A DNA stretch of 64,000 nucleotides from Torymus aiolomorphi (GCA_036365515.1 CM070874.1:208066297-208130296); one strand, 5' to 3'. Numbered from the stretch's first letter, positions 31,649 through 44,279 are shown. The notes: generated by a model from the sequence alone, not told the origin. Numbers and translations are program-made.

Positions 31649-32376
31649 TTGACAGCGAGTCGACAAGATTTTACATTGTAGAAAAAAAACTTTAGATTCA
31701 AGACTTTTAATGTATTTATTGTATTTTAAATAAAAAAATTTTTAAAAACCTTTTACAGATTATGATGTACGCGTATTAGCGTAATATTTTGCAGGGATGT
31801 TTTGAATATCATATGACAGTATTATTACGGTCACAAGAGTTTATACAATGTTATTTTCTATAATTTATCCGTTATTACAATTTTTGGTTATCATTTTTGC
31901 ACAGTCTAAAAAAATAACTTGCTACATCTTTTTCTGGACTTTAAACGGTCTGTGCTTTCTTGGAAATCCATCGCGCGCGCGCTCGCGAGCTACGGCGGCT
32001 CGGCATGAGCGCGCGCGTTTGTTGTTGTTACGTGTTTGGCGGGTTAAAGAGCTTGCGTTTGTTTTTATCCGGGCGCTCAGATGCGTGTCGCGTGAAAAAT
32101 TAGTCTTCAGAGTAGTGCAGTGATAGCGATATTTCTAGTGCGTGAGATAAGTAATCAAGTGTATGAAAGTGTCATTAGTGCGAATTTCATGTGCACTTTC
32201 TAAATATTGTGATAGTTTTTAGCTACCGCCGAAATGGTTAACTTTTTGTAGATTATCGATTGCGTTTGTTTTATTTATCATCCGAACTAAGCTATTGGAC
32301 GTACTCTTGTGCAGTGTTTATTATAATGTACGGTATTAATATACTTTTTTTAAAAGTGTGTGAAAGTGTTAAGACT
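31649..32376 (+). promoter_or_regulatory. THAP transposase upstream region and 5' UTR
   Basis: This unique sequence lies between the left TIR and the start codon. A CpG-rich island (CGCGCGCGCTCGCGAGC near 31972) is followed by GCGCTCAGATGCG (about 32072) and CTTCAGAGTAGTGCAGTGA, which resemble arthropod initiators. There is no strong TATA box. The island matches where the transposase promoter should be. An upstream Met at 31848 opens a 91-residue frame that ends before exon 1 and is probably fortuitous. Confidence 0.45.
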
Positions 32377-35300
32377 ATGGCGCAAAAGCAAGAGACGGTC
32401 TACGATCGATGCCAATACTTGCATTGCAACAATAGGAAATGTGATGGTCACCATTTGTTCCGATTCCCTGCTCAAAAGGAAAGGCAAAAACAATTACAGT
32501 GGATAGAACATTCAGGTTAGTGCAGTACTATTTTCTTGTTGGATAAATCTCATTTAGATAAATATATATATGACTTATATAAGATTTACTAAATAAAACA
32601 AAATCTATTTACTTAAATAAGAAAATATCATTTTAAGATAGTTGTATTGTAAATAATTATTTTGTAAGACTAATCTAGTACCTATAAATTTCGTTAATTA
32701 GATAGCTTCCATTTAATCCAAGAAATGTGCTTTATGAATAATTTTTAAAGCAATTAATTTTAATTAAGCGCATACTTTTTGCTTTATTTATTTTAATTTT
32801 GTGATTTTCTTTATAAATTGTAATAATTTTTTTACGCGTTCAATTTTGTGTAAGTTAGTAGATTTAGACTTCTTGCAGTTGTTTTTTCTAAACATTTTTA
32901 ATTAATTGAAACATATTAATAAACACCTGTATATCGTCGGTTGAGTGGAACAAGGTACCAACTCAGGCGAGCGCGTTAACAGGTACCAACTCGCACGGTA
33001 CGCTTTTTAATATCTTAGCGAGCTATTAAAGAGGCCAACAAATATTCCACAAAAAAACGATTAAAGTAGAAAAGGAGAAGTTTAATTTAAGATGAGAATC
33101 GTTTAAACCGTTCGATTCTGTGCAAAGTTACATGCATTTGAAAGTGCAAAGAATGACAAAAAATGAGCGATTTTTTCCCAAATCCACGTAATACTTTACA
33201 TGTTTATCATTTTCATATATTACATTCAAAATTAAACTTCTTCTCATTAATTTTAATTGCTTCTTTGTATTTTTTTTTTGCTTCTTCAATAGCTTGCTAA
33301 ACATTCAAAAGCCGACCGCGCGAGTTGATACCTTTTTACGCGCTCAAAGGAGTTTGTACCTTTTTACACGAACGCCCGAGTTGATACGTTTTCACGCGCT
33401 CGCCCGAGTAGGATCCTTTTTAAGCGCTTGCTCGAGCTAATACCTTGTTCCTCCCAACCGATGATATGTATACATCGCCACTTAAATATTCCTACATAAA
33501 TAAATTTTTATTTTCTCATTTTTATCCCAAATTAAAAATCATACTACATTTAAAAAATACTTTTAGTTATGGTTTTATTAACAAAATTTTAAAATTATTT
33601 CCTATACGTTAAATTGGTGGTATTAACCTTTATGAAACTGAAATTATTAATTCATTATATTAATTACATCGTCCAAAGAAATAAAAAATTTACGTCAAAA
33701 CAAACTTAAATCTTTTTAATTAAAACTTTTATAATAACAGAATTATATTAAAGGACCCCGCACACAATGTATAGGAAAAAATCATTTGGTCAAATTTTGG
33801 GGGGTTTTGCCCATGAGAACTTTTGTTCAGGACCTCAAGATCTATCTTTTCCCCAAGTTTGATCCAATTTGACCGAATGATTATTTTCCTATTTTCCATA
33901 CATTGTGTCCTTTCTTATTTAATTTCTTATTATTTTTTGTTATTTCAAAAAATATTTAAAGAGCTATACGGAATCAAGATATAATTGAAGAACGGTTTTC
34001 TTATTGGTTTATCAAGACAAAATAATAATGAAGGTTATAAATAAATACTTTTAAAAATAAATAAAGGTTTTTAATAAATGGTTTAAAAAATAATAAAAAT
34101 TTGAAATAATAGATATATCTTGTTCCCAAAAATTGATCAAATTAAATAAAATGATATAATGAAGTGTAAAAAATGTTAATGTAACTTTATTATACTTATA
34201 TTTTTCTAAGAATAAAAGAAAGTTCATTTTTACAATATATTTGATAAAAATAAACTAGTAATAAAAGAATATAAATTTTTCTGTTATCATTTTATTAGAA
34301 CATTTCGTCAATTTTTCCTTTTCTTTAAGCTTATAAATGAATGTATAACAAATACATTACAAACTCCATTAATATAAATCCATTTGAAAGCAAATCAATT
34401 CATTTTATTCTCAGTACTGTTAAGCACGAAAAATGTATTTTTTTTATAAAATATTGTTTTCTCCGAAACCAACCAACATAAAAAATAATAATTTCGATAA
34501 ATTACAAATTTATATATTATACATAAACCAAAAAATGTTATCCTGATATTATTTGTTTTTTATTTTAACGTATTATTAAAAGAGTGATTTTCCATAAGAA
34601 CTACGAAGAATAGCTAAAAAAATTTTTTGTTTTTTAAATGTTGAAAATTGAATCCTGCGTCGAGTGCATCATTAATATAAGTTTAACGTTAATTTCGAAG
34701 TCGCAAAAAATGAAAAATTTATTTATTAATTGTAACAAAATTATAGAAATAAAATTAGCTTCGAAAAGATAGAATCTTATATTTTTCTGAATATATTAAA
34801 TGAAATTATATTCACGTTACGATGTGGAGACATTATTTAAAAATAGCGTTTTTCGATTTTAATTGAATTGAAACCCACCATGTCTTTTATGGAACTTTTT
34901 TCTTTTTGCCACAAAGTTGCTGTAGTAAAATAACCATAAATGCTATTAATAGTCGAATAAAATAATTTACTTCAAGATAAATAACAAATTACTGCTAATA
35001 TTAGTTGAATAACTAAAAAAAATAATACGAAACTCTAAATCAATTTTAAATTTTCGCAGGAAACCAAGTACTTTTGAATTGGACGCCAGCTTCACTTAGG
35101 CGTGCAGGACTTTGTCGCCTCCACTTCAGCGAGGATGACGTGCTAGGGTCGACGAGTTTAAAGCGTGGCACAGTTCCCCTTCATTGGCAAAGACTTGAAA
35201 ATGCTAACAATGAACTGCCTGCGCAACTGCAAGCCCAGGTGCAGATGTGTGAAGAAGAAGCCGAAAATCAACAACAACCAAAACAACAAAGGCAACAACC

Positions 35301-37506
35301 ACATCAAGAACAACAACAACAACAACAAGGACAGCAACAACAGCAACCAGAACAACAAGACCAACAACAACAACAAGATCAACAACTAGAACAACAAAAA
35401 CAACAGGTAGCACAAGACATTGTTACTGAAACGACAGAAAAGTCCCAACCGGAAAAAGAAATTGATTTTGTAGGTGTGTTGAAAAGGTCATTGCCAGCTG
35501 TAACTTACCCCTCGGGTAAAGAAATTGTTTCTTTTTCTGAAAAAGATGATGACCTGTCGTTTCTGAATTACGAATCTCCTGTTAAAATTGTTAAAGTAAA
35601 CGTTAGCTCCACAACTGAGGACTCTGCTCCAATTGCTTCACCATTGAGAAAACGCGTTGTTGATACAATGGTTCGTAGTAAAGTTTATATTTGTAAATTA
35701 AAAAGTAAATTATTAGCTGCAGAATCAAAGGTTAAGCAGTTACAGAGATCCCTCAAAACTGAGAAAAATAAAAACAGTCGTTTGACTAGACGTTTACATC
35801 AAAAAGTGTCCAAAAAATTTTCTGATATTAATGATCTTTTAAAAGAAAAAAACATCCCTGATATGGCTAAGACGATGATGAAATTGCAATTGCACAAGCC
35901 CAACGCGCCATACACAACCGAAGAGAAAGACTTGGCAAAACAAATTTATTTTCATTCAGCAGCTTGCTATTCTCGATTAAGGGCGGGAGGGTTAGTTTTG
36001 CCAGCTGAATCAACGGTTAGATCGTGGGTGGCAGAATGTGAAATCGTCCCAGGGATCAATGACGCAATTTTGAAGAAGACAGGAGAATATTTGATGCTGC
36101 TTCCGCCACAAGAGCGACTGTGTGCGTTGAAATTTGATGAAATGTCCATCAGAGCAGCAGAAGAATATTCTAAGAAATATGATGTAATTGAAGGTCTGAT
36201 CGATATGGGAAAAGATCGCAGAGATTGTAAAGTCGCGAAACACGCGTTGCTATTTTGTATTGACAGCATAAATGCAAAAAATTCATGGCGTCAAATAGTA
36301 TCTTTCGGGTTTAACGATAATGGCGCCAGTGCAGAAGAGCTCTTTGAGATTGTTCCCCAAATCGTAACAGAACTTCGAAAAATAGGAGCAGATATTCGTG
36401 TGATTGTATGTGACCAAGGTAGCAACAATCAAAAGTTATTTAAATTATTGGATGTATGTCCAGAAAAGCCTTATTTTATTTTAGATTCTGTTAAGATTTT
36501 TGCAACTTTTGATTGGCCATACCTTATTAAGAGATTGATAGCACAGCTAAGAGCCCACGATTGCATTTATGTCGAAAACGAAAAAATTATTTCTTTTACC
36601 GATTTAAAGCAAACCTGGGAGCTTGACCGCTCTCATGGTACATCAAATTTATTAGGCTTTTTATCCGAAAATCACTTTAATCCTAATAGTTTTGATGCTA
36701 TGAAAGTAAAGCTTGCTTTTCAACTGTTAAGCCGTCGCATGGCCTGTGCAATTAAATTAGCCGGCGAAGACGTTTTATCAGGGTTGTCTTCGAATACATG
36801 GCAAAATTCAGCCAATTTCGTTGAAACAATGGATGCTCTCATCGATGCATGTAATGTATATAGTTTGAAAAATCGCCATGCATTGAAGCGACCATTATCT
36901 GACAGAAATTCAGAAATCCAGCAGCGACTTGAAAGTTTTATCGAGTGGTCAGAGAAATGGAATGTAAAGAAAAAAGGGAACGACAACAAGCCACCTTGTT
37001 TTTTGGGGTTACCTCTGACTGCTCGTGCTTTAGTAAGTCTGTATTTGGAAATAAAATCTTCATTCCCCGACTTTGAATTAGCAACAGGTCTGTGCAACCA
37101 AGATTCTGTGGAACATGCTCACTCCAAGTTGCGTGGCAGAGGTGGATTCAATCCGAATCCTACCTGTAGGATGTATCGTTTGACTCTTAGCCACATAATG
37201 TCAACCGATTTTATTCATACGAGTAAAAAAGGTAACCCAAGTTGCGAAGAGAGCCATTCGTTACTTCCTCAAAATGACGTTGAAAAAGAGACCACAGAGT
37301 TAGTTGCACTACCTGAATATAATTCCAAGGAAATGCAAGAGCTCCAAGAAATTACAGATGCTGCAGACGATTTACTGGATTTCCATCTAAAGTTACAGTC
37401 TTCTAACATGTCAGATATGGACACTAAATTTAGTTATGAACAAAAGGCTATAACATACTTTTCTGGTTATGTGGCGCGTAAATCATTAGAAAAAATCATT
37501 GTCTGA
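32377..37506 (+). CDS. THAP9/P-element-type transposase (two exons)
   Basis: Exon 1 is 32377-32515 and exon 2 is 35060-37506 (GT at 32516, AG at 35058-35059), with phase conserved across the THAP finger. The THAP C2CH zinc finger spans residues 1-88: Cys12, Cys17, Cys65, His68, with FP at 30-31, Trp42 and TVPLHW closing it. A Gln-rich tract (about 110-165) and a coiled-coil-like stretch (about 230-270) follow. The RNase H-like core has Asp406 in KFDEMSI, Asp498 in VCDQGSNN, and Asp728/Glu731 in NQDSVEHAHSKLRGRGG, the same D-x-x-E spacing as D528/E531 of the Drosophila P transposase. It would bind element ends and catalyse cut-and-paste transposition in the nucleus. The frame ends early at 37506, next to an A6 run; the family C-terminus continues in another frame downstream. 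Confidence 0.88.
32931..33467. mobile_element. Intronic MITE with internal AACTCGGGCGAGCGCG tandem motifs
   Basis: Inverted ends ATATCGTCGGTTGAGTGGAA (32931) and ATATCATCGGTTGGGAGGAA (other strand, 33467). Just inside, a unit of the form AAAAGGTACCAACTCGGGCG occurs about two times on the left and five on the right, varying in sequence, in opposite orientations. AT-rich middle. No ORF. The superfamily is not recognised. Confidence 0.7.
33754..33917. mobile_element. Short intronic MITE with ACACAATGTAT ends
   Basis: AAAGGACCCCGCACACAATG at the left mirrors AAAGGACACAATGTATGG on the other strand at the right. The inner parts also pair (TTTGGTCAAATT / TCGGTCAAATTGGATC). About 164 bp, no coding capacity. 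Flanks are AT-rich, so the target duplication is ambiguous. Confidence 0.65.
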
Positions 37507-37940
37507 CATGCGAAAAAGATTTAATGAAAGATGCATCAGAATCTGGAACCAGTAATGAAACATACATCAACTTGAGAGAGTACCCTCATTCTGATCCAGA
37601 AGTTTCATCAGTAATGTTCTTAGTCAGACCAACGGAATAGTTTGCAAAAGTAGTTAATTGTCAATTACAGGCCTTTGACAAAATTTATTTAAAATTTTGG
37701 CATGAGCATGATCTTTCACTTAAGTTAGCTGAAAATGTAGAAGCGTACACTTGTAAACAGTTCCCTGATTGGATTGATCAAGAGAATGTCTGTTATGAGC
37801 ACAGAGTACAAATGCTTAAATTTCTTTTGTTAGTTAAAATTTATGCGAAAACTAGGGAACGTAACAATAATAGGAAAACTGCGTCTAAAAGACCGATTGC
37901 GACAAAATGTAGAAAGCTGAAGATTGTTCAAAATGCATAA
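37507..37940 (+). pseudogene. C-terminal remainder of the THAP transposase, out of frame
   Basis: After the stop at 37506 the adjacent frame reads HCLTCEKDLMK (a C-x-x-C pair typical of the P/THAP9 C-terminus) through to a stop at 37938-37940. It has one internal TAG at 37638-37640 (after VRPTE). The frame change maps to an A6 run at 37490-37495: one extra A would bring this part into frame. Content is charged and Cys-containing (YTCKQFPDWI, CYEHRVQML). It is either a true pseudogenisation or, for the frameshift, a homopolymer miscall; the TAG would remain. Confidence 0.75.
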
Positions 37941-38619
37941 ATTTGGTAGTTACATTTTTTTGTAAATTATTGGAAAAAAATTGCTAAAACTTATAACTTC
38001 ACTTGTTTAAAAAATATTTTACGTGAATTTTTTAATTATTAAATCTAGAGCGTGCTTTTTCTAATGATAGTAACTGAGTTCCCGTTTTTTAATAACAATA
38101 ATAATAACATTGTAATATATGTTCTGATGTAAATACGTTGATCCTGTTCTAAATTATTAATATTTTGCGACTCAATTTTCCGTATTGTTTTGTAATTATA
38201 ATGTATAAAGTTTGTAAATAATATAATTGTTATCCTTTTCAGGATACTTTTCAGGTATATTATACTATAAAATTGATTAGAAAATAATATTATCAAGGTA
38301 AAATAGAATATTATAAGAAAATAAAAAATAATTTAGCATTCCTGTAGCTAATAAGGTATTATCGATTTCAGATAATTTTATTTTCAGATGGCGGGTGGTA
38401 TTGGTTGCCTTCCCGTTGGTGCCCCCCGAAAACAAATGGACTTATTGTAATTGATAAATGCAATACAATAAGTTCCTTTGGCCAAACAACCAATGAATTA
38501 CTTTTAAAATCATTCTGCTCAATGTAAAATGTTAATGAAATTTATCATTTATTTCATATAAAAATCTTTTTACATTTAAAATCTGATTTGTGAAAAGACA
38601 GATAAACAGAGCAACTAAA
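37941..38619. other. 3' flank of transposase gene inside the element
   Basis: AT-rich sequence with several AATAAA-like and TATAAA strings that could end the transcript, for example near 38328. CGGGTGGTATTGGTTGCC at 38393 is a short GC-richer patch. No ORF. Confidence 0.4.
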
Positions 38620-41080
38620 GATAGCCAAATACTTTAAAGCAGAAATAAAAAAGAAAAATGTAATTGGACTAATCTAATATTCTGATCGAGATAATATAAT
38701 ACCCGGGGTTGTAAATTATACCATTATTAATTCAAAATTGAAATTTCAATTATTAATAAAACCCCGGGTTTAATTAATAATAAAAATTTCAATTGTTAAA
38801 TAAGCCGTTAATTAAGTTCATATCGGTTAATTAATAATTAAAATTTCAATCGTTAATTAAGGCAGCGTTTAATTAAGAATTCATTTTAATCGTTTAATGG
38901 ACTTTGAAGTCGAATGCGATATCCCCGAGCAGTAATTGTAAAGTCCTTGTAAAGAATCACGGCCGAAAACACGAATTTACGTCTATGTGTCACGATCGTC
39001 GAGTAAAAAAAAAGCTAAAAATGCAATCCATTTAATCAGTTAAACTAAACATACATTATAAATATTTTCTTACGTTATCTTTGATTGATTGTAACTTCCT
39101 GGAAAATCAAAATTTTGTAACGAATCAGGGCTTAAATTTTAGCTTTTACTGTCTACTTTTAGAGATTTGTTTCACCGTTTTCGTTTCTTAAATAATTGAA
39201 TTTAGGACTACGCTTTTACTGCAGAATCAGGTCCGAAGAAACTTAATTAAATACTGGTTTAATAAACGATTCAAACTTTAATTCTTAATTAGACGCTCGT
39301 TTAATTAATGATTGAAATTTTAATTCTGAATTGAACGCAGGTATAGTTAACGATTGAATTTTTAGTTATTAATTAAACTGGGGTTTAAATAACGATTGAA
39401 ATTTTAATTTTAAATTAAACTGAGTAATTAATTGAAATTTCAACTAATATTATTCATTAGCTTTCAATGCAGCTGGATTGATTATTTCTCTACTAAAATA
39501 TCGCTTTGAAAATAAGAAACGCAGCTTCAAAAAATATTGAATGGTTCGCATGATATTATTTAAGAGATTATCGGAATTTTCTAAATTGTTTGCAACCATT
39601 TTGAGAAGTACGAAAATGTCAATATAAGAGATTTTTCGAAAGAATGTTAAAAAGTTTGCCTTCTCTTATATGATTAACGCCATTTAATAACTTTTTACAT
39701 TTAAATATTTTGAAGAATTTATATGGAAAAGTCAGAAATCTTGGCGATTACTTATATTTTAAATAGATTAAAAAATAGAGTATGGAAAACCGAGTAAATG
39801 ACGAAATCGCTGTAAAAACATGTACATAATTATTTATTTTACAGAAGAGTTGTTATATTGAATAAAATATGATTTTTTCGAATTATTAAATTTCAACTCT
39901 ACTAGAGTAAAAAATGTGTATAATATAATACCATTTTTTTATGTTATACACTATTATTGATTATAATTCAAAGGAAAATGGTGTTTTCATTAAGTCCCAA
40001 ATGTGAATGCAAATCTTATGCAGGATTATCTTTGAGGCTTAAATAAAACAATTTGAAGCACAAGCACATTTTTTGAGAATAGCCTTTATGCATTTTCGGC
40101 CGGTTAAAAATGCTTTTTATATTATATGCTTACTTGTTGATTACCACTTAATAAATAATATTAATAAAAACTTACTTTTAGAACAAATAACGTATGTTTT
40201 ATAGGGATTAGAGAATGGGAATGAGAATATAATATGTATTTCTGAAATTGAACTTCATTGGTCAACGATACTTTTTTATCCTGCTTAATCCTTAAAAAAG
40301 TTTATCTTGACTGTGATTGATTACATTTTAAATATAAATTGGATAGGGATATTATTGCAAAAAATAAATATAACGATATTTTTAATGAGTTTACTCTTGG
40401 TGAATTAATTTATTCAGAATATAAAATTTTCTTTAAAATATAAATTAAAACATCAATTCTACTAGAGAATGATAATTAAATGATAAAAAGGTGAAAATTC
40501 TGTATGTTCTGTTTGCAATAATGTAATGAAAAAAATTATGCACGAGAAAAAAAAATATATTGACTCGGGATTGAACGTGGATCCAAAAGATTACGGCAAA
40601 ACTAGCCGCACGCCTTAGCCACCACGGCTACCGCTACGATGTCAATGTCTAACACTGAAATCGTTTATGTTCATCTTCTCCCCTTCGGGCTTAGGTTGTG
40701 AATTAGAATTTGAGTTTTACAGTTGAAAGTTTATAATTTCATTAATTTGCGTGTATACAATATACAAATGCACGACCGAGCGGCGGTTCTCAGGCCGCTC
40801 GGCCGAAGTCGGATTGTTGCGGGAGAAGTAAACAGACGGCGAGCGCGGGGCGCGCCGCTGGGTCGCTCGTGTATACACATGACCGGTGCACGCGCACTGA
40901 GCCGCCGAGCCGTCGTCTCCCGCTTGCCACGCCCCGCGCCGCGTGTACACGTCTCAACGACCAATCACGAAATTGTGGACATGCTTCGCTACTTTCGCCG
41001 CGAGAGGCAGCAGCGCACCGCGCGCAGAAGTCTGCATTAACTTTTTTCCGGGGCGCTGGCAATCTCTCTATTCATCTCTG
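38620..41080 (-). repeat. Right terminal inverted repeat of the P-like element
   Basis: It is the inverted counterpart of 29188-31648, with the same modules in mirror order: a repeat cluster (38730-38890), 42-bp repeats (about 39253-39445), a tRNA-Ser-like module (40563-40637, minus strand) and a GC-rich outer block (40760-41060). It ends TTCATCTCTG at 41080, followed by ATAGTAG. Differences from the left arm are few and include a small deletion next to the outer GC block (GTGAGGCAGACT against the inverse of AGTCTGCATTAAC). Confidence 0.92.
40563..40637 (-). ncRNA. tRNA-Ser-like pol III module in right TIR
   Basis: This is the mirror copy of 29629-29703. On the minus strand the A-box-like GTGGTGGCTAAGGCG and B-box-like GTTCAATCC (complement of 40568-40576) are both kept, so any pol III activity would run inwards from both ends of the transposon. 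Confidence 0.5.
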
Positions 41081-43375
41081 ATAGTAGGTGCTCCACATGG
41101 ACTTATGTATGGATATAGATACTAATATTTGCCGAAGAAAATTCGTATGGATATTGATCAAAAATCACATGAAGAAATTCAAGTAAATAATAGATGGTTC
41201 ACATAGATTTCCATATGGATTTTTCTTCCACATGGATATCCGTATGGATTTTTCTCCCAACACTTGCCGAGCAAAACCCGTATAGATTTTCATAAAGATT
41301 TTCATGTAGAAAAGCAGGTAAGTAGTAGGTGCTCCACATGGATTTCAGTATGGATTTTTCAACCAACACTTCCCAAGCAAAATTCGTATGGATTCTCATA
41401 AAGATTTCCATGTAGAAATCCAGGTAAAGAGTAGGTGTTTTCACATAGGTTTTCGTATGGATTTTTTTACCAACGCATGCCGAGAAAAATCCGTATGGAT
41501 TTTCATAAAGATTTCCAAGTAGAAATCCAGCTAAAGAGACGGTTCTCCACATGGATTTCTGTATGGATATAGCTACTAACATTTGCCGAAGAAAATACGT
41601 ATGGAGATTCGTGAAGATTTCCATGTAGAAATCCCGGTAAAGAGTATGTGTTCCACATGTATTTCCGTATGGGTTTTTCTCCCAACACTTGCCGAACAAA
41701 ATGCGTATAGATTTTTATAAAGATTTCCGTGTAGAGATCTACCTAAAGAGTACGTATTTTACATAGATTTCCATATTGATATAGCTACTAACATTTGCCG
41801 AAGAAAATTCGTATGGATATTCGTGAAGATTTCCATGTAGAAATCCAGGTAAAGAGTAGGTGTCCCACATGGATTTCCGTATGGATTTCTCTTCCAACAC
41901 TTTCTGAGCAAAATCCGTATGGATTGTCATAAAGATTTCCATGTAGAAATCAAGGTAAAGAGTAGTAGTTCCACATGGATTTCCGTACGGATATAGCTAC
42001 TAACATTTGCCGAAGAAAATCCGTATGGATTTTCATAAAGACTTCCTTGTAGAAATCCAGGTAATGAGTAGGTGTTCCACATGGATTTCCGTATGGATTT
42101 TCCTACCAACACTAGCCGAACAAATCCATATGGATTTTTATAAAGATTTCCATGTAGACATCTACGTAAAGAGTACGTATTTTAAATAGGTTTCCATATT
42201 GATATAGCTACTAACATTTGCCGAAGAAAATTCGTATGGATATTCGGAAAGATTTCCATGTAGAAATCCAGGTAAAGAGTAGGTGTTCCACATGGATTTC
42301 CCTATGGATTATTCTTCCACATGGATTTCCGTATGGTTTTTTCTAGAAACCATTGCCGTGCAAAATCCGTATGGATTGAAATCCAGGTAAAGAGTAGGTG
42401 GTTCACATGGATTTCCGTATGGATATAGCTACTAACATTTGACAAAGAAAATTCGTATGGATATTCGTGAAGATTTCCATGTAGAAATCCAGGTAAAGAG
42501 TAGGTGTCCCACATGGATTTCCCTATGGATTTCTCTTCCAACACTTTCTGAGCAAAATCCGTATGGATTGTCATAAAGATTTCCATGTAGAAATCAAGGT
42601 AAAGAGTAGTAGTTCCACATGGATTTCCGTACTGATATAGCTACTAACATTTGCCGAAGAAAATCCGTATGGATTTTCATAAAGACTTCCTTGTAGAAAT
42701 CCAGGTAATGAGTAGGTGTTCCATATGGATGTCCGTATGGATTTTTCTACCAACACTAGCCGAACAAATCCATATGGATTTTTATAAAGATTTCCATGTA
42801 GACATCTAAGTAAAGAGTACGTATTTTACATAGGTTTCCATATTGATATAGCTACTAACATTTGCCGAAGAAAATTCGTATGGATATTCGGAAAGATTTC
42901 CATGTAGAAATCCAGGTAAAGAGTAGGTGTTCCACATGGATTTCCCTATGGATTATTCTTCCACATGGATTTCCGTATGGTTTTTTCTAGAAACCATTGC
43001 CGTGCAAAATCCGTATGGATTGAAATCCAGGTAAAGAGTAGGTGGTTCACATGGATTTCCGTATGGATATAGCTACTAACATTTGACAAAGAAAATTCGT
43101 ATGGATATTCGTGAAGATTTCCATGTAGAAATCCAGGTAAAGAGTAGGTGTCCCACATGGATTTCCGTATGGATTTCTCTTCCAACACTTTCTGAGCAAA
43201 ATCCGTATGGATTTTTATAAAGATTTCCATGTAGAAATCTACGTGAAGAGTACGTATTTTACATAGATTTCCATCTGGAAATAGCTACTAACATTTGCCG
43301 AAGAAAATTCGTATGGACATTCGTGAAGATTTCCATGTAGAAATCCAGGTAATGAGTAGGGGGTTCAGAGATATT
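41081..43375. repeat. 107-bp minisatellite with 644-bp higher-order repeat
   Basis: The basic unit of about 105-108 bp reads TTTCCATGTAGAAATCCAGG then TAAAGAGTAGGTGTTCCACATGG, then CCGTATGGATTTTTC and a variable CTAACATTTGCCGAAGAAAA. Variants are arranged in a higher-order unit of 644 bp (six monomers): ORF ends at 41942, 42586 and 43230 are each 644 apart, as are 42112 and 42756. Minus-strand ORFs rich in KSIRKSMW are by-products. The P-like element interrupts its left side. Confidence 0.9.
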
Positions 43376-44279
43376 TCCATACGGATTTTTATTCCAACCC
43401 TATTAAAAAAAATCAGCTAAAAAAATAGCTAAAAAAATAGCTAAAAAATATAGCGATTTCGACCTGAAATAGAACTGTATTTCGTTGAATATTTAGTTAT
43501 ATTTTTTATCTTAAAATATAGTTAAATTTTTAGCTGTAAATCCAAGTAAACGATTACGACCTATTAGCAACTGGAAATTTAGCTAAAATTTTTAGCGGTA
43601 TATCTACCTGTTAACAACTGGAAATTTAACTAAAATCCACCTATGAATAACTGGAAATCCAGTTATATATTTAGTGCCATGGGAATTTCCAGCTACTAAT
43701 AGATAAAAATTTAGTTAATTTTTCACTTGTAAATACACCTACAAATTTATTATTAAATGGAAATATAGGTAGATTCAAAGGTGAAAATAGAGCTATATTT
43801 TATTCTCGTATTGGCCATATTTTTTAGCTGTAAATCAATGTATTAATAGATGGATTGTATTGTTAATTTCATTTTATGCTAATAATAACAAAATTTACGG
43901 ATCATTTCTGTGTAACATAAGTATATTGAAAATGATATATTTATATACATAATATTACTATTTAGAACTAAGAAGAACTTTTCTCCTTCAAATATATTCA
44001 AATATATATTTGAGCCGTTATTTACATGGTTTAAATACTGTTGGCGTACCCCAGGTCACCCATACACACTATAAGTATACTAGTGTGTTGACGTGAACGA
44101 CGTCTGAGTTGAAATTATCCAATCTGTCGTTTTCATGATTTCATATGTATGGTTTGCAAGTGATATTAACAAGCGATACTTAATTATTATCACATACCAT
44201 TGAATTAGGAAAAAATCCACGCAGAAAAGAATTTATTTGCAAACATCACTGAGTTTATAAGAAAATTTATTATTTTATA
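43376..44279. other. AT-rich degenerate repeat with TAGCTAAAAA motifs
   Basis: Short phrases TAGCTAAAA and AACTGGAAATTTAGCTAAAA recur irregularly (43420-43760), possibly an eroded minisatellite related to the CCAGCTAT-like phrases of the neighbouring array. A small near-palindrome CACACTATAAGTATACTAGTG lies at about 44066-44088. No gene. Confidence 0.4.

Larger units (their letters stand above)
32516..35059 (+). other. Intron of the THAP transposase gene
   Basis: This 2.54-kb AT-rich intron begins GTTAGTGCAG and ends AATTTTCGCAG. Splicing joins the two halves of the THAP zinc finger, so it is required for a functional protein. P elements regulate mobility by splicing, although the known control concerns a different intron. 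It holds two MITE-like insertions and otherwise AT-rich sequence without ORFs. Confidence 0.85.
29188..41080 (+). mobile_element. Giant P-element/THAP9-type DNA transposon with 2.46-kb TIRs
   Basis: Ends are CAGAGATGAATAGAGAG and its inverse, with flanking ATAGTAG at 29181-29187 and 41081-41087 (a 7-bp duplication; 8 bp with one mismatch would fit the P superfamily). Removing the element restores the minisatellite unit. Terminal inverted repeats 29188-31648 and 38620-41080 flank a single two-exon THAP transposase gene. At 11.9 kb it is far longer than the canonical Drosophila P element (2.9 kb, 31-bp TIRs). The arms are nearly identical, which suggests gene conversion or a young insertion. 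Confidence 0.9.

Noticed and set aside
41199..43230. Minus-strand ORFs up to 166 residues with repeated KSIRKSMW peptides
   Set aside because: They follow the minisatellite period and end at the same monomer position; a by-product of the 107-bp unit.
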